Positions 50,498 to 59,646 are shown, counted from the stretch's first letter. The stretch is DNA of 64,000 bases from Paenibacillus sambharensis (GCF_003233845.1 NZ_QKRB01000036.1:62001-126000), one strand, 5' to 3'. The notes: generated from the letters alone by a model not told the origin. Numbers and translations: made by a program.

Positions 50498-50971
50498 TTA
50501 CTGATTCCATTCAAAGATATATACGATTCGCTGAGCCGGTTTGTACAGAGCCATCAGATAATCATTGTCGCTATTCTTCGAGTTCCGGTAGTAATAATCT
50601 CCTGTCTCAGGACTGACCTTTTCCGCAATCGCCGCCGCTTCTGATTCACCTTCACGACTGATGATGGGGGAGAGAAACCGCTCCACTCGTCCCTCCACCT
50701 CACCGATTATGGCATCGGTACATTCATATAAATTTGTTTGCTCCAGATCGAGCTCTTCATACGACAACGCATGAATCCATTCTCCATCTCCATGAAAGCT
50801 AGCTCCTGAACTGTACAGCTCTTCTACCTTATCAGGTACAGGAAGCTTGATCCCCCATTCATCCTCATACGACTTCACCAGTTCAGCCGGAGATGTCGCG
50901 ATTGAACTGCTGAATATCATATATAGAGCGAAAATGGCTATCATGGTTATCGGTATCCACCATTTTTTCAT
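50498..50971 (-). CDS. Membrane-anchored protein of unknown function
   Basis: 157 residues. N-terminal helix WWIPITMIAIFALYMIFSSS, then an acidic extracytoplasmic domain (VKSYEDEWGIKLPVPDKVEE, ending LYKPAQRIVYIFEWNQ). AAGAGGTGA before the ATG. Not recognised. First of a set of small-cell-surface and immunity-like genes on the minus strand. Confidence 0.75.
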   Translation of the reverse strand: MKKWWIPITMIAIFALYMIFSSSIATSPAELVKSYEDEWGIKLPVPDKVEELYSSGASFHGDGEWIHALSYEELDLEQTNLYECTDAIIGEVEGRVERFLSPIISREGESEAAAIAEKVSPETGDYYYRNSKNSDNDYLMALYKPAQRIVYIFEWNQ

Positions 50972-51048
50972 GACGTCACCTCTTGTAATTCTTGCCGGTT
51001 TCTCTCGATCTATAATAAGACGAATCCGGCAATCGTTTAGCAGCCAAG

Positions 51049-51480
51049 CTACTCCTTTACTTCGATTGCGAAGACGTAGCTGGCATCATCCGAGATTTTG
51101 CCGTCAGAGTCCTTTCGCCATTTGGCGAAAAGACTATAATAGTATACTCCGGGTTCAGCTGGCACCTTAAACGCCTGGTCCACCAGGGCAACATTCGTTA
51201 ACTCACCATCGTGCATCATAGACATACCGGTTTCGGTAGGCTGCTTGCCACCAAAAGCAAACGTGATTACTGTTCCGGCGGGGGCGGTCTGCTTGTTCTT
51301 GTCCTTAAGCATCTCCTCGGGACCTACCGAATCTGCACATGTATTCCCCCAGCAGTAAGATCCCAAGTGGACGTCAATGCTAGTGCCGTCTGCTGTATGC
51401 ACTTCCGGCAGCGGCGGCTTGCCGCAGGATGTGAGCAGTAGAATCAACACCACTGCTATAACCCAGATGCTGCGTCTCAT
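51049..51480 (-). CDS. Lipoprotein of unknown function, paralogue 1
   Basis: 143 residues. Signal peptide with lipobox LLTSC (Cys19). The domain carries HLGSYCWGNTCADSVGPEEM and, near the end, VPAEPGVYYYSLFAKW. The CW..(N/G)xCAD pair of Cys residues is shared with the lipoprotein at 53446-53997, so the two are paralogues. Ribosome site GGGGGG. Function unknown; probably a beta-sandwich with a disulfide. Confidence 0.82.
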   Translation of the reverse strand: MRRSIWVIAVVLILLLTSCGKPPLPEVHTADGTSIDVHLGSYCWGNTCADSVGPEEMLKDKNKQTAPAGTVITFAFGGKQPTETGMSMMHDGELTNVALVDQAFKVPAEPGVYYYSLFAKWRKDSDGKISDDASYVFAIEVKE

Positions 51481-51539
51481 GGAAAATCCCCCCTTTCCAT
51501 ATTAGACGGATCGGGGGGACAGCAGGTTTCTGATAATTT

Positions 51540-52325
51540 TTATTTATGCTTATCTACCTCATGCCACTGGTAGCCTAATAATATCGGAGGAATGAAATGC
51601 GGCACCATCCAGAGATACTCCCCATCATCCTCTTTCAGTTGTCCCAATAACAACGATCCATCCTTATCAAGCTGCATCTTCCATTTATCGCTTGCCACAG
51701 CTTTGCCCTGCTCCACTCTATCTCTCGCTTCTTCATACGAGAAGCGTTCACCAGGCATACTATTGATTGCCTCCAAAGCTTCTTCGTACCTTCTTTTTCT
51801 CACTGATTCCATATTTTCATTGTTATCCGAATTCCACACTTCGATGAAATCAAATCCCTTTAACTTGTTCTTGCGAACTATTTCAACAAAATGGTCTGTT
51901 GCGTAAACTTTTGAATTCATATCAATGGGCGTTTTAAAAATGTGGGTGTCTTTTGGAACTAGATTCCCCTTAAATACCGCCCCCTTGCTATCTGACTGAG
52001 TCTTATCTTTACAGTCAATTACATTCAATACATTAACCAAGTAATAAACTTGTTCCTCATATTTAAAAGGCAGGAATTCAACCTCATGTTCAACAAACTT
52101 AGCTAGTATTTCATAAGATTTGGGAGTAAATACAGGTATACCTGAACCGAAATAGGGAAAATCTAAATACTTCCCTTTTTTATAAGTAACTAACTCCACC
52201 AGTGACCAGCTATTCTTAATACTTACTCCTTCGAAGTTACCATAGATCAAATGCTCATCTGGAATAGAATCGCTAAATGTTAACATCCGGTTTTTTTCAT
52301 GACTGTCCAATCTCCATATTCTCAC
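51540..52325 (-). CDS. Imm11/DUF1629-like protein (candidate orphan immunity)
   Basis: 261 residues from a GTG start after GGAGAGGC. KGKYLDFPYFGSGIPVFTPK, then FKYEEQVYYLVNVLNVIDCK and HFVEIVRKNKLKGFDFIEVW show the layout of DUF1629/Imm11 immunity proteins of polymorphic toxin systems. The DNA is clearly more AT-rich than its neighbours, a sign of transfer. No toxin gene lies next to it. It has no signal peptide, so it would act in the cytoplasm. Confidence 0.75.
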   Translation of the reverse strand: MRIWRLDSHEKNRMLTFSDSIPDEHLIYGNFEGVSIKNSWSLVELVTYKKGKYLDFPYFGSGIPVFTPKSYEILAKFVEHEVEFLPFKYEEQVYYLVNVLNVIDCKDKTQSDSKGAVFKGNLVPKDTHIFKTPIDMNSKVYATDHFVEIVRKNKLKGFDFIEVWNSDNNENMESVRKRRYEEALEAINSMPGERFSYEEARDRVEQGKAVASDKWKMQLDKDGSLLLGQLKEDDGEYLWMVPHFIPPILLGYQWHEVDKHK

Positions 52326-52347
52326 ATGCCTCTCCTGCCTTCACAGT

Positions 52348-53364
52348 CTATTTAAGATCTTCAAGCACTTGGCGGATCAGCTCCTGTGAATCTTCACTTT
52401 CGCTATGATCAAGTCCAGCCTCAAGAGCGGGCACAGCTGCCTTTCCGAGAAGCAGCAACTGCTCGTATGCATCATAGTCAGTACGCGAGAAGCTTCTCAT
52501 ACTGTTATCGCCGAACTCGCCCCCTTCAATTACGGCGAGCCATGTCTTAACCTGATCCACTAATGGCTTCTCTTGAACGGAATGGACAAAATTATGGAAC
52601 GCTTCATCCTTCTCCCTCAGCTCCGGTACAGCCTGGTACAAACGATCCTGCACCACACTCTTTCTCATCAATGTACTCAAGGTCAAATAATCCCCGCCAT
52701 CACCGTCCGAAGAAGAGACATAAGCTATGAAATCTTCCGTCCGGTTTAATTTCCCCCAGTCGGTCTGCAGCCTCTCTAATACTTTAAGCGCAATTAAATA
52801 CACTTGGCTGTCAATTAACGAAGCATCCAACACATACGTCTGGCCAAGGTCCTCGTCAATGGTTTGTTCATAGCTTACACGGCTGTACACCTGTAAAACT
52901 CGCTCCAGTTCACCCGGTAATTCCTCATAACAGAATACATGATCTCCTTCAGCATACTTGTACTCACGGTAAACTTGCTCCTCCGTTCGGTTGTAATAAT
53001 CATCACCTGACTCCTTATACTGCTGCTGGTAGCTTTCGAATGTTTCACCAACATTACGCCTCAACGTCTCTAGATTATTAATACAAACCAAGTAACTGCC
53101 ATTTGAAGAGTCCGTATAAAGTGAGAACGTATATACATCATCATTATGTTCGGTTTCTACAAACTCCTCGATTGATTCCCGGCAATACTGGTAGAGCAAA
53201 TCTTCGATATCCTTCGCGCTTATGTACTTGCCTGTTATACCTTCCAGGGACTCTACCTTATAACTCTGTTGACCCGGCACACAAACCAGATAGGCGCCTT
53301 CCCCTTCAAGCTTCCGCTTTCCATTCAATAGCCGACCGATATGCACATCGTACAACGTACCCAT
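52348..53364 (-). CDS. DUF4303-like protein
   Basis: 338 residues. EHNDDVYTFSLYTDSSNGSY then LVCINNLETLRRNVGETFES resembles the opening of DUF4303 proteins, soluble, often near toxin/immunity genes. The middle contains FIAYVSSSDGDGGDYLTLST; the last 40 residues read like a HEAT-type helical repeat (LLLLGKAAVPALEAGLDHSE). GAGGGGAAG before the ATG. No enzymatic motif. Adjacent to the Imm11-like gene by 22 bases. Confidence 0.7.
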   Translation of the reverse strand: MGTLYDVHIGRLLNGKRKLEGEGAYLVCVPGQQSYKVESLEGITGKYISAKDIEDLLYQYCRESIEEFVETEHNDDVYTFSLYTDSSNGSYLVCINNLETLRRNVGETFESYQQQYKESGDDYYNRTEEQVYREYKYAEGDHVFCYEELPGELERVLQVYSRVSYEQTIDEDLGQTYVLDASLIDSQVYLIALKVLERLQTDWGKLNRTEDFIAYVSSSDGDGGDYLTLSTLMRKSVVQDRLYQAVPELREKDEAFHNFVHSVQEKPLVDQVKTWLAVIEGGEFGDNSMRSFSRTDYDAYEQLLLLGKAAVPALEAGLDHSESEDSQELIRQVLEDLK

Positions 53365-53445
53365 AGCTTCCCCTCTTCAGTTCAAAATATGGTTACCCCT
53401 ACTGCGGGGTTCTGGTATATAATGGTTATCGACAGTTCAAACCAA

Positions 53446-53997
53446 CTAATGAATAGCAGGGGTATATCTCGGCCAATTGCCGAGCAAAGTCAGGCGAAAT
53501 GATACCTGCTTAGGAATCTCCCCCGTCACCTCAACCGCAAATGCATAAGCGGAGCTGCCGTCCGAAACTTGACTGTTCTGTTTATTCACCCAGCTTGCCG
53601 ATAGCAAGTAGTAATACACACCGGCTTCTTCCGGCGCATGGAAGACTTGGTCCTGGATGCTCACATCTACAATCTCATCGTCACTGAACAGGGATACACT
53701 GACTTGATCAGGCTGCCTCCCTTCAAACGAAACCCTGAGTTCAGCTCCCGCCGCAACCGTCTGCTTCTCACTGTCCTTCAGCATGTGATACGGTCCTATA
53801 TAGTCCGCGCATCCATTAGTCCAGCAGTAAGAGCTTTGATGAACTTTGATGTTCACCCCATCTGCAGTCTGAATGTCAGGTAAAGGAGGCTCCGGGCCAA
53901 GCTTCTTCTCCGTCTCCTTTTCAGGACTTCCGCATGCAGTCAGTACCAGAACAATTAGAAGCCCAGCCATCCACCTAAGTGATTTCTTCCTTACCAT
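53446..53997 (-). CDS. Lipoprotein of unknown function, paralogue 2
   Basis: 183 residues from the ATG after GGGTGGG; the longer Pro-rich frame upstream is rejected. Lipobox VLTAC (Cys22). HQSSYCWTNGCADYIGPYHM and APEEAGVYYYLLSASW match the lipoprotein at 51049-51480. The C-terminus is longer by some 25 residues (VSFRLTLLGNWPRYTPAIH). The two copies bracket the Imm11-like and DUF4303-like genes. Confidence 0.82.
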   Translation of the reverse strand: MVRKKSLRWMAGLLIVLVLTACGSPEKETEKKLGPEPPLPDIQTADGVNIKVHQSSYCWTNGCADYIGPYHMLKDSEKQTVAAGAELRVSFEGRQPDQVSVSLFSDDEIVDVSIQDQVFHAPEEAGVYYYLLSASWVNKQNSQVSDGSSAYAFAVEVTGEIPKQVSFRLTLLGNWPRYTPAIH

Positions 53998-54152
53998 TAG
54001 AATCCCACCCTTCAATCCTTCAGACGCAAAAATCTCCCATTTTGTTCCAGCAGGCACCGACCTTGGTGGAGGGGCCGCAATTGGGGGCGGCGGGAGAAAA
54101 TAAGAGATATTGTGCATGCCAGATTAATACAGGCAGGTTGTAAGGCAGGTTG

Positions 54153-54335
54153 TAACGGAACTGAGGAGCGTTATTCAGTGGATTAGAGTCATTAATTAAT
54201 TGTAACGGAACTCAGAGGCTTTAATGTCCCCCTATTAGCAAAAACCCCCTTGAAATGGTACGAATAACAGCGCTGACTTCCGTTACCCGCTGAAGTGACC
54301 CGTATGCGTTGAAATAAGGTCGCTGAGTTCTGTTA
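54153..54335. repeat. Four-unit palindromic repeat element, copy B
   Basis: Units TAACGGAACTGAGGAGCG.. at 54153-54175 and TAACGGAACTCAGAGGC.. at 54203-54225 (forward), and inverted units at 54263-54285 and 54313-54335. Starts or ends are exactly 50 bases apart within each pair, as in copy A at 9021-9208. The remaining bases of 53998-54587 contain no supported gene. Confidence 0.8.
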
Positions 54336-54513
54336 GATTTGAGCTGTGCCAAACTGGAGGAAGTCTGTGCGTGGATTGCTCTAGCATATTACTCTGTTCG
54401 ACAAGCCCGCTTCCCCATTGCAGTGGAAGGAAGCTATAGCTTGTTTCTTCCGAACCCTCGTCTTAACAGTGGAGCGCAACCCACCATGATAATTCCCTAT
54501 ATGTAAAATAAAA

Positions 54514-54547
54514 CCGCCCCAGCTGACACCCATGTCAGCCGGGACGG
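54514..54547 (-). terminator. Terminator after polysaccharide deacetylase gene
   Basis: Minus strand CCGTCCCGGCTGACA pairs with TGTCAGCTGGGGCGG (one mismatch), then TTTTATTT. Confidence 0.85.
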
Positions 54548-54587
54548 TCATAATTCTTTATCTGCCGTTCTCCAAACAATTCTGCTC

Positions 54588-55211
54588 TTACCTCTGACCC
54601 AGCCGCAGCAGCTCGCTAACCGTGACAAACCGGAAACCCGCTGCTGCCAGCTCTGCAACTAATATCCGCACTGCCTCAACTGTCTGAGAACGGTCGTCGA
54701 AGCCGTCATGGAACAGCAGCATGCTGCCGCTGCGGGCGTGGGGACGCGTGCTCTCCACAATGTGGCTGACGCCGGGCATTTCCCAATCGCGCGCCTCTCC
54801 GTTCAATGCCCCTATTACGGAATAGCCGAAGCGGGTGCATACCGCACCAATATCTTCATTATAGTCCAGGTAAGGCGGGCGGAAGGTAGCCGGGCTGCTG
54901 CCCGTCATCTCGTTGATGATGAAGTCCGTCCGGCTGATCTCGTCCGTATATTCCTCCGGCTTCAGCTGTGTTAGCGCAGGATGGGAGTACGTATGGTTGC
55001 CGATCTCATGCTGCTCCGTCACTACAGCCTCCACAATCTCTGGATGCTTCAGCATCTGCTCCCCGATCATATAGAACGTCGCCTGCCCGGACACCTCGCG
55101 GAAAATATCCAGAATCTGCGGCGTATAGACCGGATTCGGCCCGTCATCGAACGTAAAGGCGACCGCCTTATGCTCCGTATTCACCTGGTGAATGATATCG
55201 GCACTGCTCAT
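54588..55211 (-). CDS. Polysaccharide deacetylase (NodB domain)
   Basis: 207 residues, almost only the catalytic domain. Metal and catalytic motifs: AFTFDDGP (catalytic Asp pair), GNHTYSHP (metal His), RPPYLDYN, and LLFHDG near the end. No signal peptide or membrane helix, so it is cytoplasmic or exported in an unusual way; family members of this form occur widely in Paenibacillus and act on chitooligosaccharides or peptidoglycan precursors. GGAGTGGAAGG before the ATG. Confidence 0.92.
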   Translation of the reverse strand: MSSADIIHQVNTEHKAVAFTFDDGPNPVYTPQILDIFREVSGQATFYMIGEQMLKHPEIVEAVVTEQHEIGNHTYSHPALTQLKPEEYTDEISRTDFIINEMTGSSPATFRPPYLDYNEDIGAVCTRFGYSVIGALNGEARDWEMPGVSHIVESTRPHARSGSMLLFHDGFDDRSQTVEAVRILVAELAAAGFRFVTVSELLRLGQR

Positions 55212-55304
55212 CCTTCCACTCCTCTACTACTGTGTTTTCTTAACTTTTGACAGAACCCGCCGAAATTCCTTCTGAGAATCGTCTCAGGCAAGGTAAATCC
55301 CCTT

Positions 55305-55340
55305 ACAAAGAACACCCGTGCTTCGTAGCAAGAGGGTTCT
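55305..55340 (-). terminator. Hairpin after small membrane-protein gene
   Basis: AGAACACCC...GGGTTCT with an inner TGCT/AGCA stem around TCGT; the minus strand continues TTTGTAAGG. Confidence 0.5.
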
Positions 55341-55360
55341 CTGCAAGGAGGTTTCATAGC

Positions 55361-55867
55361 TTATTGACTGGAACAACCATACGTAGAGCGTCTTATTCTT
55401 AATATCGTCTTAACGAACCAGCCGCCTGCCGCCAGTAAGGCAGCCACAGACAGCAGGAACAGCAGCTTCCATTGCACATGGGGCACCGGGAACGGAAATA
55501 TTAAATATACCGAAACGTAGTCATATAATTCATCCGGCATAATCGGCATATCCGAGAAGCCGAGAAACAGCGGTTTGTCACGCAGGGCCGCAATCATCCC
55601 CCGATAGATATCATTCGAGATGGACATGAGCGCGACAATAAGATAATATTGCAGACCAAGCAGATAGACCTCCCTGCCCTCCTCTGCCCGCTTGATATAC
55701 CGGATACCTATGATAAGCAGTGTCACAATAAGAACAGCACCGATAGGGTTAACAAAGAGATTAATAGTCGAGAACATGGCCCAGTATAAGACACCCATTC
55801 CGAGCATTCCCGAGCAAAGAATCAAGCAAGCTGCAATCACTGACCCCATAGCCAGCTTCTGTTGCAT
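55361..55867 (-). CDS. Membrane protein of unknown function
   Basis: 168 residues with four or five membrane helices (MGSVIAACLILCSGMLGMGV, GAVLIVTLLIIGI, LLFLLSVAALLAAGGWFV). GGGGTGA precedes the ATG. No family recognised. Confidence 0.75.
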   Translation of the reverse strand: MQQKLAMGSVIAACLILCSGMLGMGVLYWAMFSTINLFVNPIGAVLIVTLLIIGIRYIKRAEEGREVYLLGLQYYLIVALMSISNDIYRGMIAALRDKPLFLGFSDMPIMPDELYDYVSVYLIFPFPVPHVQWKLLFLLSVAALLAAGGWFVKTILRIRRSTYGCSSQ

Positions 55868-55947
55868 TCCGTCACCCCGTTACATATTGATAAACCCTGC
55901 TTAATACTAGCGGAAGTCCATTGTTCATCCGGCCCTCGATGTACATT

Positions 55948-55962
55948 TTGGAAACGTTGCCC
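55948..55962 (-). promoter_or_regulatory. Cre-like site in an otherwise empty gap
   Basis: TTGGAAACGTTGCCC matches the CcpA cre pattern WTGNAANCGNWNNCW except for the last base. It lies 80 bases before the membrane-protein gene. The rest of 55868-56160 is AT-rich and shows no gene. Confidence 0.35.
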
Positions 55963-56160
55963 GCATCCCAATTAAACATAAGATAATCCTTTTTAGAAGT
56001 GGCCCTACCTATGAAATATTAACTACACCATTAAATTATTGATCGAATTAAGATGTAGAGATAGAGGCTTTTTGTGTCGAAATTTAGCGAATTTAGTCAA
56101 ATACCATAAAAATTTACCAAACCCCTGGTTGGATAGCTGCATCTGCTAGTCCAGCAGACA

Positions 56161-56199
56161 AAACCGCCCTTCGGGCATCAATAGCCTTCAGGACGGTTT
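56161..56199 (-). terminator. Terminator of the sugar ABC operon
   Basis: AAACCGCCC/GGACGGTTT outer stem with inner CCTGAAGG-type pairing; the minus strand continues TGTCTG. Confidence 0.6.
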
Positions 56200-56229
56200 C
56201 TATGCGGGTCTGTATGCTGTACTGCCTCC

Positions 56230-57114
56230 TTAACCTTTGACAGAACCCGCCGCAATTCCTTCTACGATCCGGTTGCTCAGCACCATGAACATGATGAGAA
56301 TCGGCAGGATGCTGATCATCAACGTGGCACCGATTGCGCCCCAGTCTGTCGTGTACTGGCCGACGAAGTTCTGGACCCCGACGGTCAGCGTCTTCAGCGT
56401 GTCCGTGCTGATGAAGGTGTTCACGAAGATGAACTCATTCCAGTTGTAGATCATGTTGATGATCGCCGCGGTCACGAGCACCGAGGAGGTCATCGGCAGG
56501 ATGATCTGGAAAAAGATGCGGTTCACCGAGCAGCCGTCCATTACGGCCGCCTCCTCCACCTCGCGGGGCAGCGTGTAGTAGAAGCCCAGCAGGATCATGA
56601 TCGTTATCGGCAGGTTGAAGGCGGTATAGGATAAAATAATACTCGAATGGGAATCGGTCATCCCGAGTTTCTGAAACAGGCTGAACAGCGGGATCAGGGT
56701 CGAGTGCACCGGGATCATCAGCCCGATCATGAACAGGCCCAGCACCACTGCAGACAGCTTCCACCGCATCCGGGTAATGGCGAAGGTGACGAAACTCGCC
56801 AGCAGAATCGTCAATACGACCGAGATGAGGGTAATCGAGATGCTGTTCATGAAATACCGGCCGATGCTGCCCTGCTGCCAGACGGTCGCGTAATTTTCCC
56901 ACTTGGGACTTGCAGGGAGCGAGAATGGAGGCAGATTGAAGACCTCCTGGTTATTCTTCAGCGAGAACAGGAACAGCCAGACCAGCGGCAAAATCTGGGC
57001 TACCGCAGCAATCAGCAGGACGAGATACAGCAGTCCATAGCCGATGCGGGTACCTGCTGCTGAACGGCCGACAGCCGGCTGCTTCACCGTTGTCACCGGG
57101 TTCAAGGTACTCAT
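56230..57114 (-). CDS. Carbohydrate ABC transporter permease, MalG type
   Basis: 294 residues, six membrane helices. The EAA loop is EEAAVMDGCSVNRIFFQIIL and the N-terminus LPLVWLFLFSLKNNQEVFNL is typical of MalG/LacG. It pairs with the MalF-type permease encoded upstream. GGAGGAG before the ATG. Last gene of the binding protein-permease-permease operon. Confidence 0.94.
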   Translation of the reverse strand: MSTLNPVTTVKQPAVGRSAAGTRIGYGLLYLVLLIAAVAQILPLVWLFLFSLKNNQEVFNLPPFSLPASPKWENYATVWQQGSIGRYFMNSISITLISVVLTILLASFVTFAITRMRWKLSAVVLGLFMIGLMIPVHSTLIPLFSLFQKLGMTDSHSSIILSYTAFNLPITIMILLGFYYTLPREVEEAAVMDGCSVNRIFFQIILPMTSSVLVTAAIINMIYNWNEFIFVNTFISTDTLKTLTVGVQNFVGQYTTDWGAIGATLMISILPILIMFMVLSNRIVEGIAAGSVKG

Positions 57115-57133
57115 ATGGAACTCCTCCTTTCCT

Positions 57134-58015
57134 CTACGAATATTGGATATTATCCTTCGATGCCGTCATCCTGCGGATAATCCATGTCGCCACCAGACAG
57201 ATGACCAGCAGGAAGAACCCGATGGCGCTGCCGTAGCCAAAGTCGAAGCCGCGGAATGCCTTATGGTACATATAGGAGGCCATCACTTCACTTGCCCCGT
57301 TCGGGCCGCCGTCTGTCATCACATAGATCAGGTCAAAATATTTCAGCGAGCCGACCACAGCCAGCACGATGGTCACCTTGAACACCTCGGCAATAAGCGG
57401 AAGCTTGATCTTGAAGGCGATCTGCCAAGGCGTGGCTCCATCGATCCGGGCCGCCTCGATCAGTGTCGTTGGAATGTTCTTGAGCGCCGCGTAGTAGATC
57501 AGAATGTAGAAGCCCGCAAACTGCCACAGGATCGGAACGAACAGGGCGTACAGCACAAGCGACGGCTCCGCCAGCCAGGCAGGCGGGTCCTGGATGCCGA
57601 GCGACTCAAGCGCACTGTTCAGAATCCCGTTAGTCGGGTGATAAATTTTCAGCCACAGCTGGGCAATCGCCACCGACGAGAGCAGCATCGGGATCAGGTA
57701 GATTTTCCGCAGCAGGTTCGCGCCCTTGATATTGCCTGACAGCACAAGCGCGACCAGCAGATATACACCCAGGCTGAGCGTCGACAAAACAGCGAACAGG
57801 AACGAGTGGGATACACTGCTCCAGAACGCACCGTCGTTGAAGAGTGTTGTATAATTCTCAAGTCCGATGAACGTCATCGCACTGACGCCGTCCCATTCCA
57901 TCATGCCGTAGTAGCCGGTCAGGACAATCGGAATATATATAATGCCTATGATTAACAGCAAGGACGGCAGGACGTACAGGGCAATCACCCATTTGTTCGA
58001 CATCACCTTGTCCAT
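57134..58015 (-). CDS. Carbohydrate ABC transporter permease, MalF type
   Basis: 293 residues, six helices, EAA loop IEAARIDGATPWQIAFKIKL. N-terminus WVIALYVLPSLLLIIGIIYI fits MalF/LacF-type permeases. GGAGG before the ATG; 19 bases separate it from the MalG-type gene and 100 from the binding-protein gene. Confidence 0.94.
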   Translation of the reverse strand: MDKVMSNKWVIALYVLPSLLLIIGIIYIPIVLTGYYGMMEWDGVSAMTFIGLENYTTLFNDGAFWSSVSHSFLFAVLSTLSLGVYLLVALVLSGNIKGANLLRKIYLIPMLLSSVAIAQLWLKIYHPTNGILNSALESLGIQDPPAWLAEPSLVLYALFVPILWQFAGFYILIYYAALKNIPTTLIEAARIDGATPWQIAFKIKLPLIAEVFKVTIVLAVVGSLKYFDLIYVMTDGGPNGASEVMASYMYHKAFRGFDFGYGSAIGFFLLVICLVATWIIRRMTASKDNIQYS

Positions 58016-58115
58016 TGTGGTCTAACCTCCATCTCCATATCCGTCTATCCGGTGTACCGGGAAGGGGACATAGCAGACGCTACGCCCCCCCCTCCGGAAC
58101 CGGTCGAACATTCTG

Positions 58116-59465
58116 TTATTTGCCGGCCTTCAGCACTTCTTCGTGCTTCTTCGCGAATTCCTCCGGCGTAACCGCCTTGCCGAACAAGGCCTGAATCTGG
58201 TTATGGTGCTCTTCGGATGCCACGGGCTTCATCTGGACATCGACATATAGTGTGACCTTGTCTGCGTTGTTCAGCTCATTCAGCAGATCAATGAACATTG
58301 GAGGCAGGTCAATCGTGGAGGTATCCACCTTAGTAGCCGGGAATATGCCCGCTTCCGTCACAGACTTCTCCCCCCACTTCTGTACGAAGAAGGATACAAA
58401 ATCCTTCGCTTGCTCCTTCACCGGCGAATTCTCAGCGACGAACAAGCCGACGCCCGGCCCGCCTACCCAGTTGTTCAGCGACCCTCCGCCGCCTTCCATG
58501 ACCGGGAACTTGAAGAAGCCGATCTTATCCTTGAAAGCCTGGTCAACATCCTCTGCAGTCGTATAGTTCGGCACCTCCCATGTCCCCATTGCATACATGG
58601 CCGCCTGCTCGTTCATGAATTCGGACTTTGCTTCCTCATTGGACAAGCCGTTGAAGCCCTTCACGAATGCACCCAAGTCCACAAGCTCCTGCGCCAGCTT
58701 CGCCGCTTCGATCAGCTTCGGATCCTGGAAGGTCTGGCTCGCAATGGACTCATCCAGCAGATCCGGTCCGCCCAGCCGGTCAGCCAGGTACATGTACCAG
58801 AACGAGCCGGTCCAGGCATCCTTGGCGCCAAGTGCGACAGGCGTTACGCTGTTTTCCCTGAGCGTCTTGATTACATGCTTGAACTCTTCGTAGGTCTTCG
58901 GCGCCTCGAGGTTATGCTTCTCGAAGATCGCCTTGTTGTAAAACACCGGCACGATGTTCAGCTCTACCGGAAGCGCGTAAGTCTTTTCTTCAATCGCGTA
59001 GGCTTCTGTTGTGCCGGCCACGAACTGACCGTTCAGATCCCCTTCCAGCAGGTCATCCAGCGGAGCGAACAGGTTGCCCTTCACATAAGGCTCCAGGAAG
59101 CCTGCCGCCCAGGTGAAGCCTACATCCGGAAGACTGTTGGAGGCCGACAGCACCTTCAGCTTGTTCTTGTACTGCTCATTCTCCAGCACCTCGGTCTTGA
59201 TCGTGACGCCTGGATTCGCTTCCTCGTATTCCTTGATGATCTGCTTCACCAGCTTGTTCTGCGAGGAATTGCTGCCGTCCGGCCACAGGTGCATCATCTT
59301 GATCGTAACCTTCTCCGCATCCGAGGAGCCGCCGCTGCCGGAACCCTTGTTGTCCGCCGGGCTGGATGAGCCATTATTGCCGCCATTGCCGCCGCTGCTG
59401 CAGGCCGCCAGACTTGCAAGCAGTACAGCCAGAAGCGTAAATGTTGTTAGCGCTTTCCTTGTCAT
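58116..59465 (-). CDS. Extracellular sugar-binding lipoprotein of ABC transporter
   Basis: 449 residues. Signal peptide with lipobox SLAAC (Cys22), followed by a Ser/Gly/Asn linker. Family 1 solute-binding protein: KIMMHLWPDGSNSSQNKLVK, GFTWAAGFLEPYVKGNLFAP, EQAAMYAMGTWEVPNYTTAE. No ATPase gene is present, as usual for systems served by a shared MsmX-type ATPase. Sugar not predictable. A cre-like site and two ACTTAAGT palindromes lie upstream; YesM/YesN genes are next on the same strand. Confidence 0.95.
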   Translation of the reverse strand: MTRKALTTFTLLAVLLASLAACSSGGNGGNNGSSSPADNKGSGSGGSSDAEKVTIKMMHLWPDGSNSSQNKLVKQIIKEYEEANPGVTIKTEVLENEQYKNKLKVLSASNSLPDVGFTWAAGFLEPYVKGNLFAPLDDLLEGDLNGQFVAGTTEAYAIEEKTYALPVELNIVPVFYNKAIFEKHNLEAPKTYEEFKHVIKTLRENSVTPVALGAKDAWTGSFWYMYLADRLGGPDLLDESIASQTFQDPKLIEAAKLAQELVDLGAFVKGFNGLSNEEAKSEFMNEQAAMYAMGTWEVPNYTTAEDVDQAFKDKIGFFKFPVMEGGGGSLNNWVGGPGVGLFVAENSPVKEQAKDFVSFFVQKWGEKSVTEAGIFPATKVDTSTIDLPPMFIDLLNELNNADKVTLYVDVQMKPVASEEHHNQIQALFGKAVTPEEFAKKHEEVLKAGK

Positions 59466-59497
59466 TCCATTTTCCCCCTTGAATTCATGTATGAAGG

Positions 59498-59544
59498 ACT
59501 TAAGTTAGTGATGTATGCGCTTTCGTTCCCTTCTTGACTTAAGT
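59498..59544 (-). promoter_or_regulatory. Cre-like site flanked by two ACTTAAGT palindromes
   Basis: The minus strand of 59512-59526 reads ACGAAAGCGCATACA, one mismatch to the cre pattern. ACTTAAGT occurs at 59498-59505 and 59537-59544, 39 bases apart. Together they suggest CcpA repression plus binding of the AraC-type response regulator. Confidence 0.5.
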
Positions 59545-59646
59545 CTATCACCGCTGTCCCCAGAGGATAAGGGCGGTGCCATTAGGTAAACTTCCACTAT
59601 TTTTAGGATATCTCGTCTCTTAGGTGTGCGAATCCAAATCCGAATT

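Noticed and set aside
58410-59369. 319-codon open frame on the plus strand
   Set aside because: Antisense to the sugar-binding lipoprotein gene; no ribosome site and no domain features. A GC-rich shadow frame.
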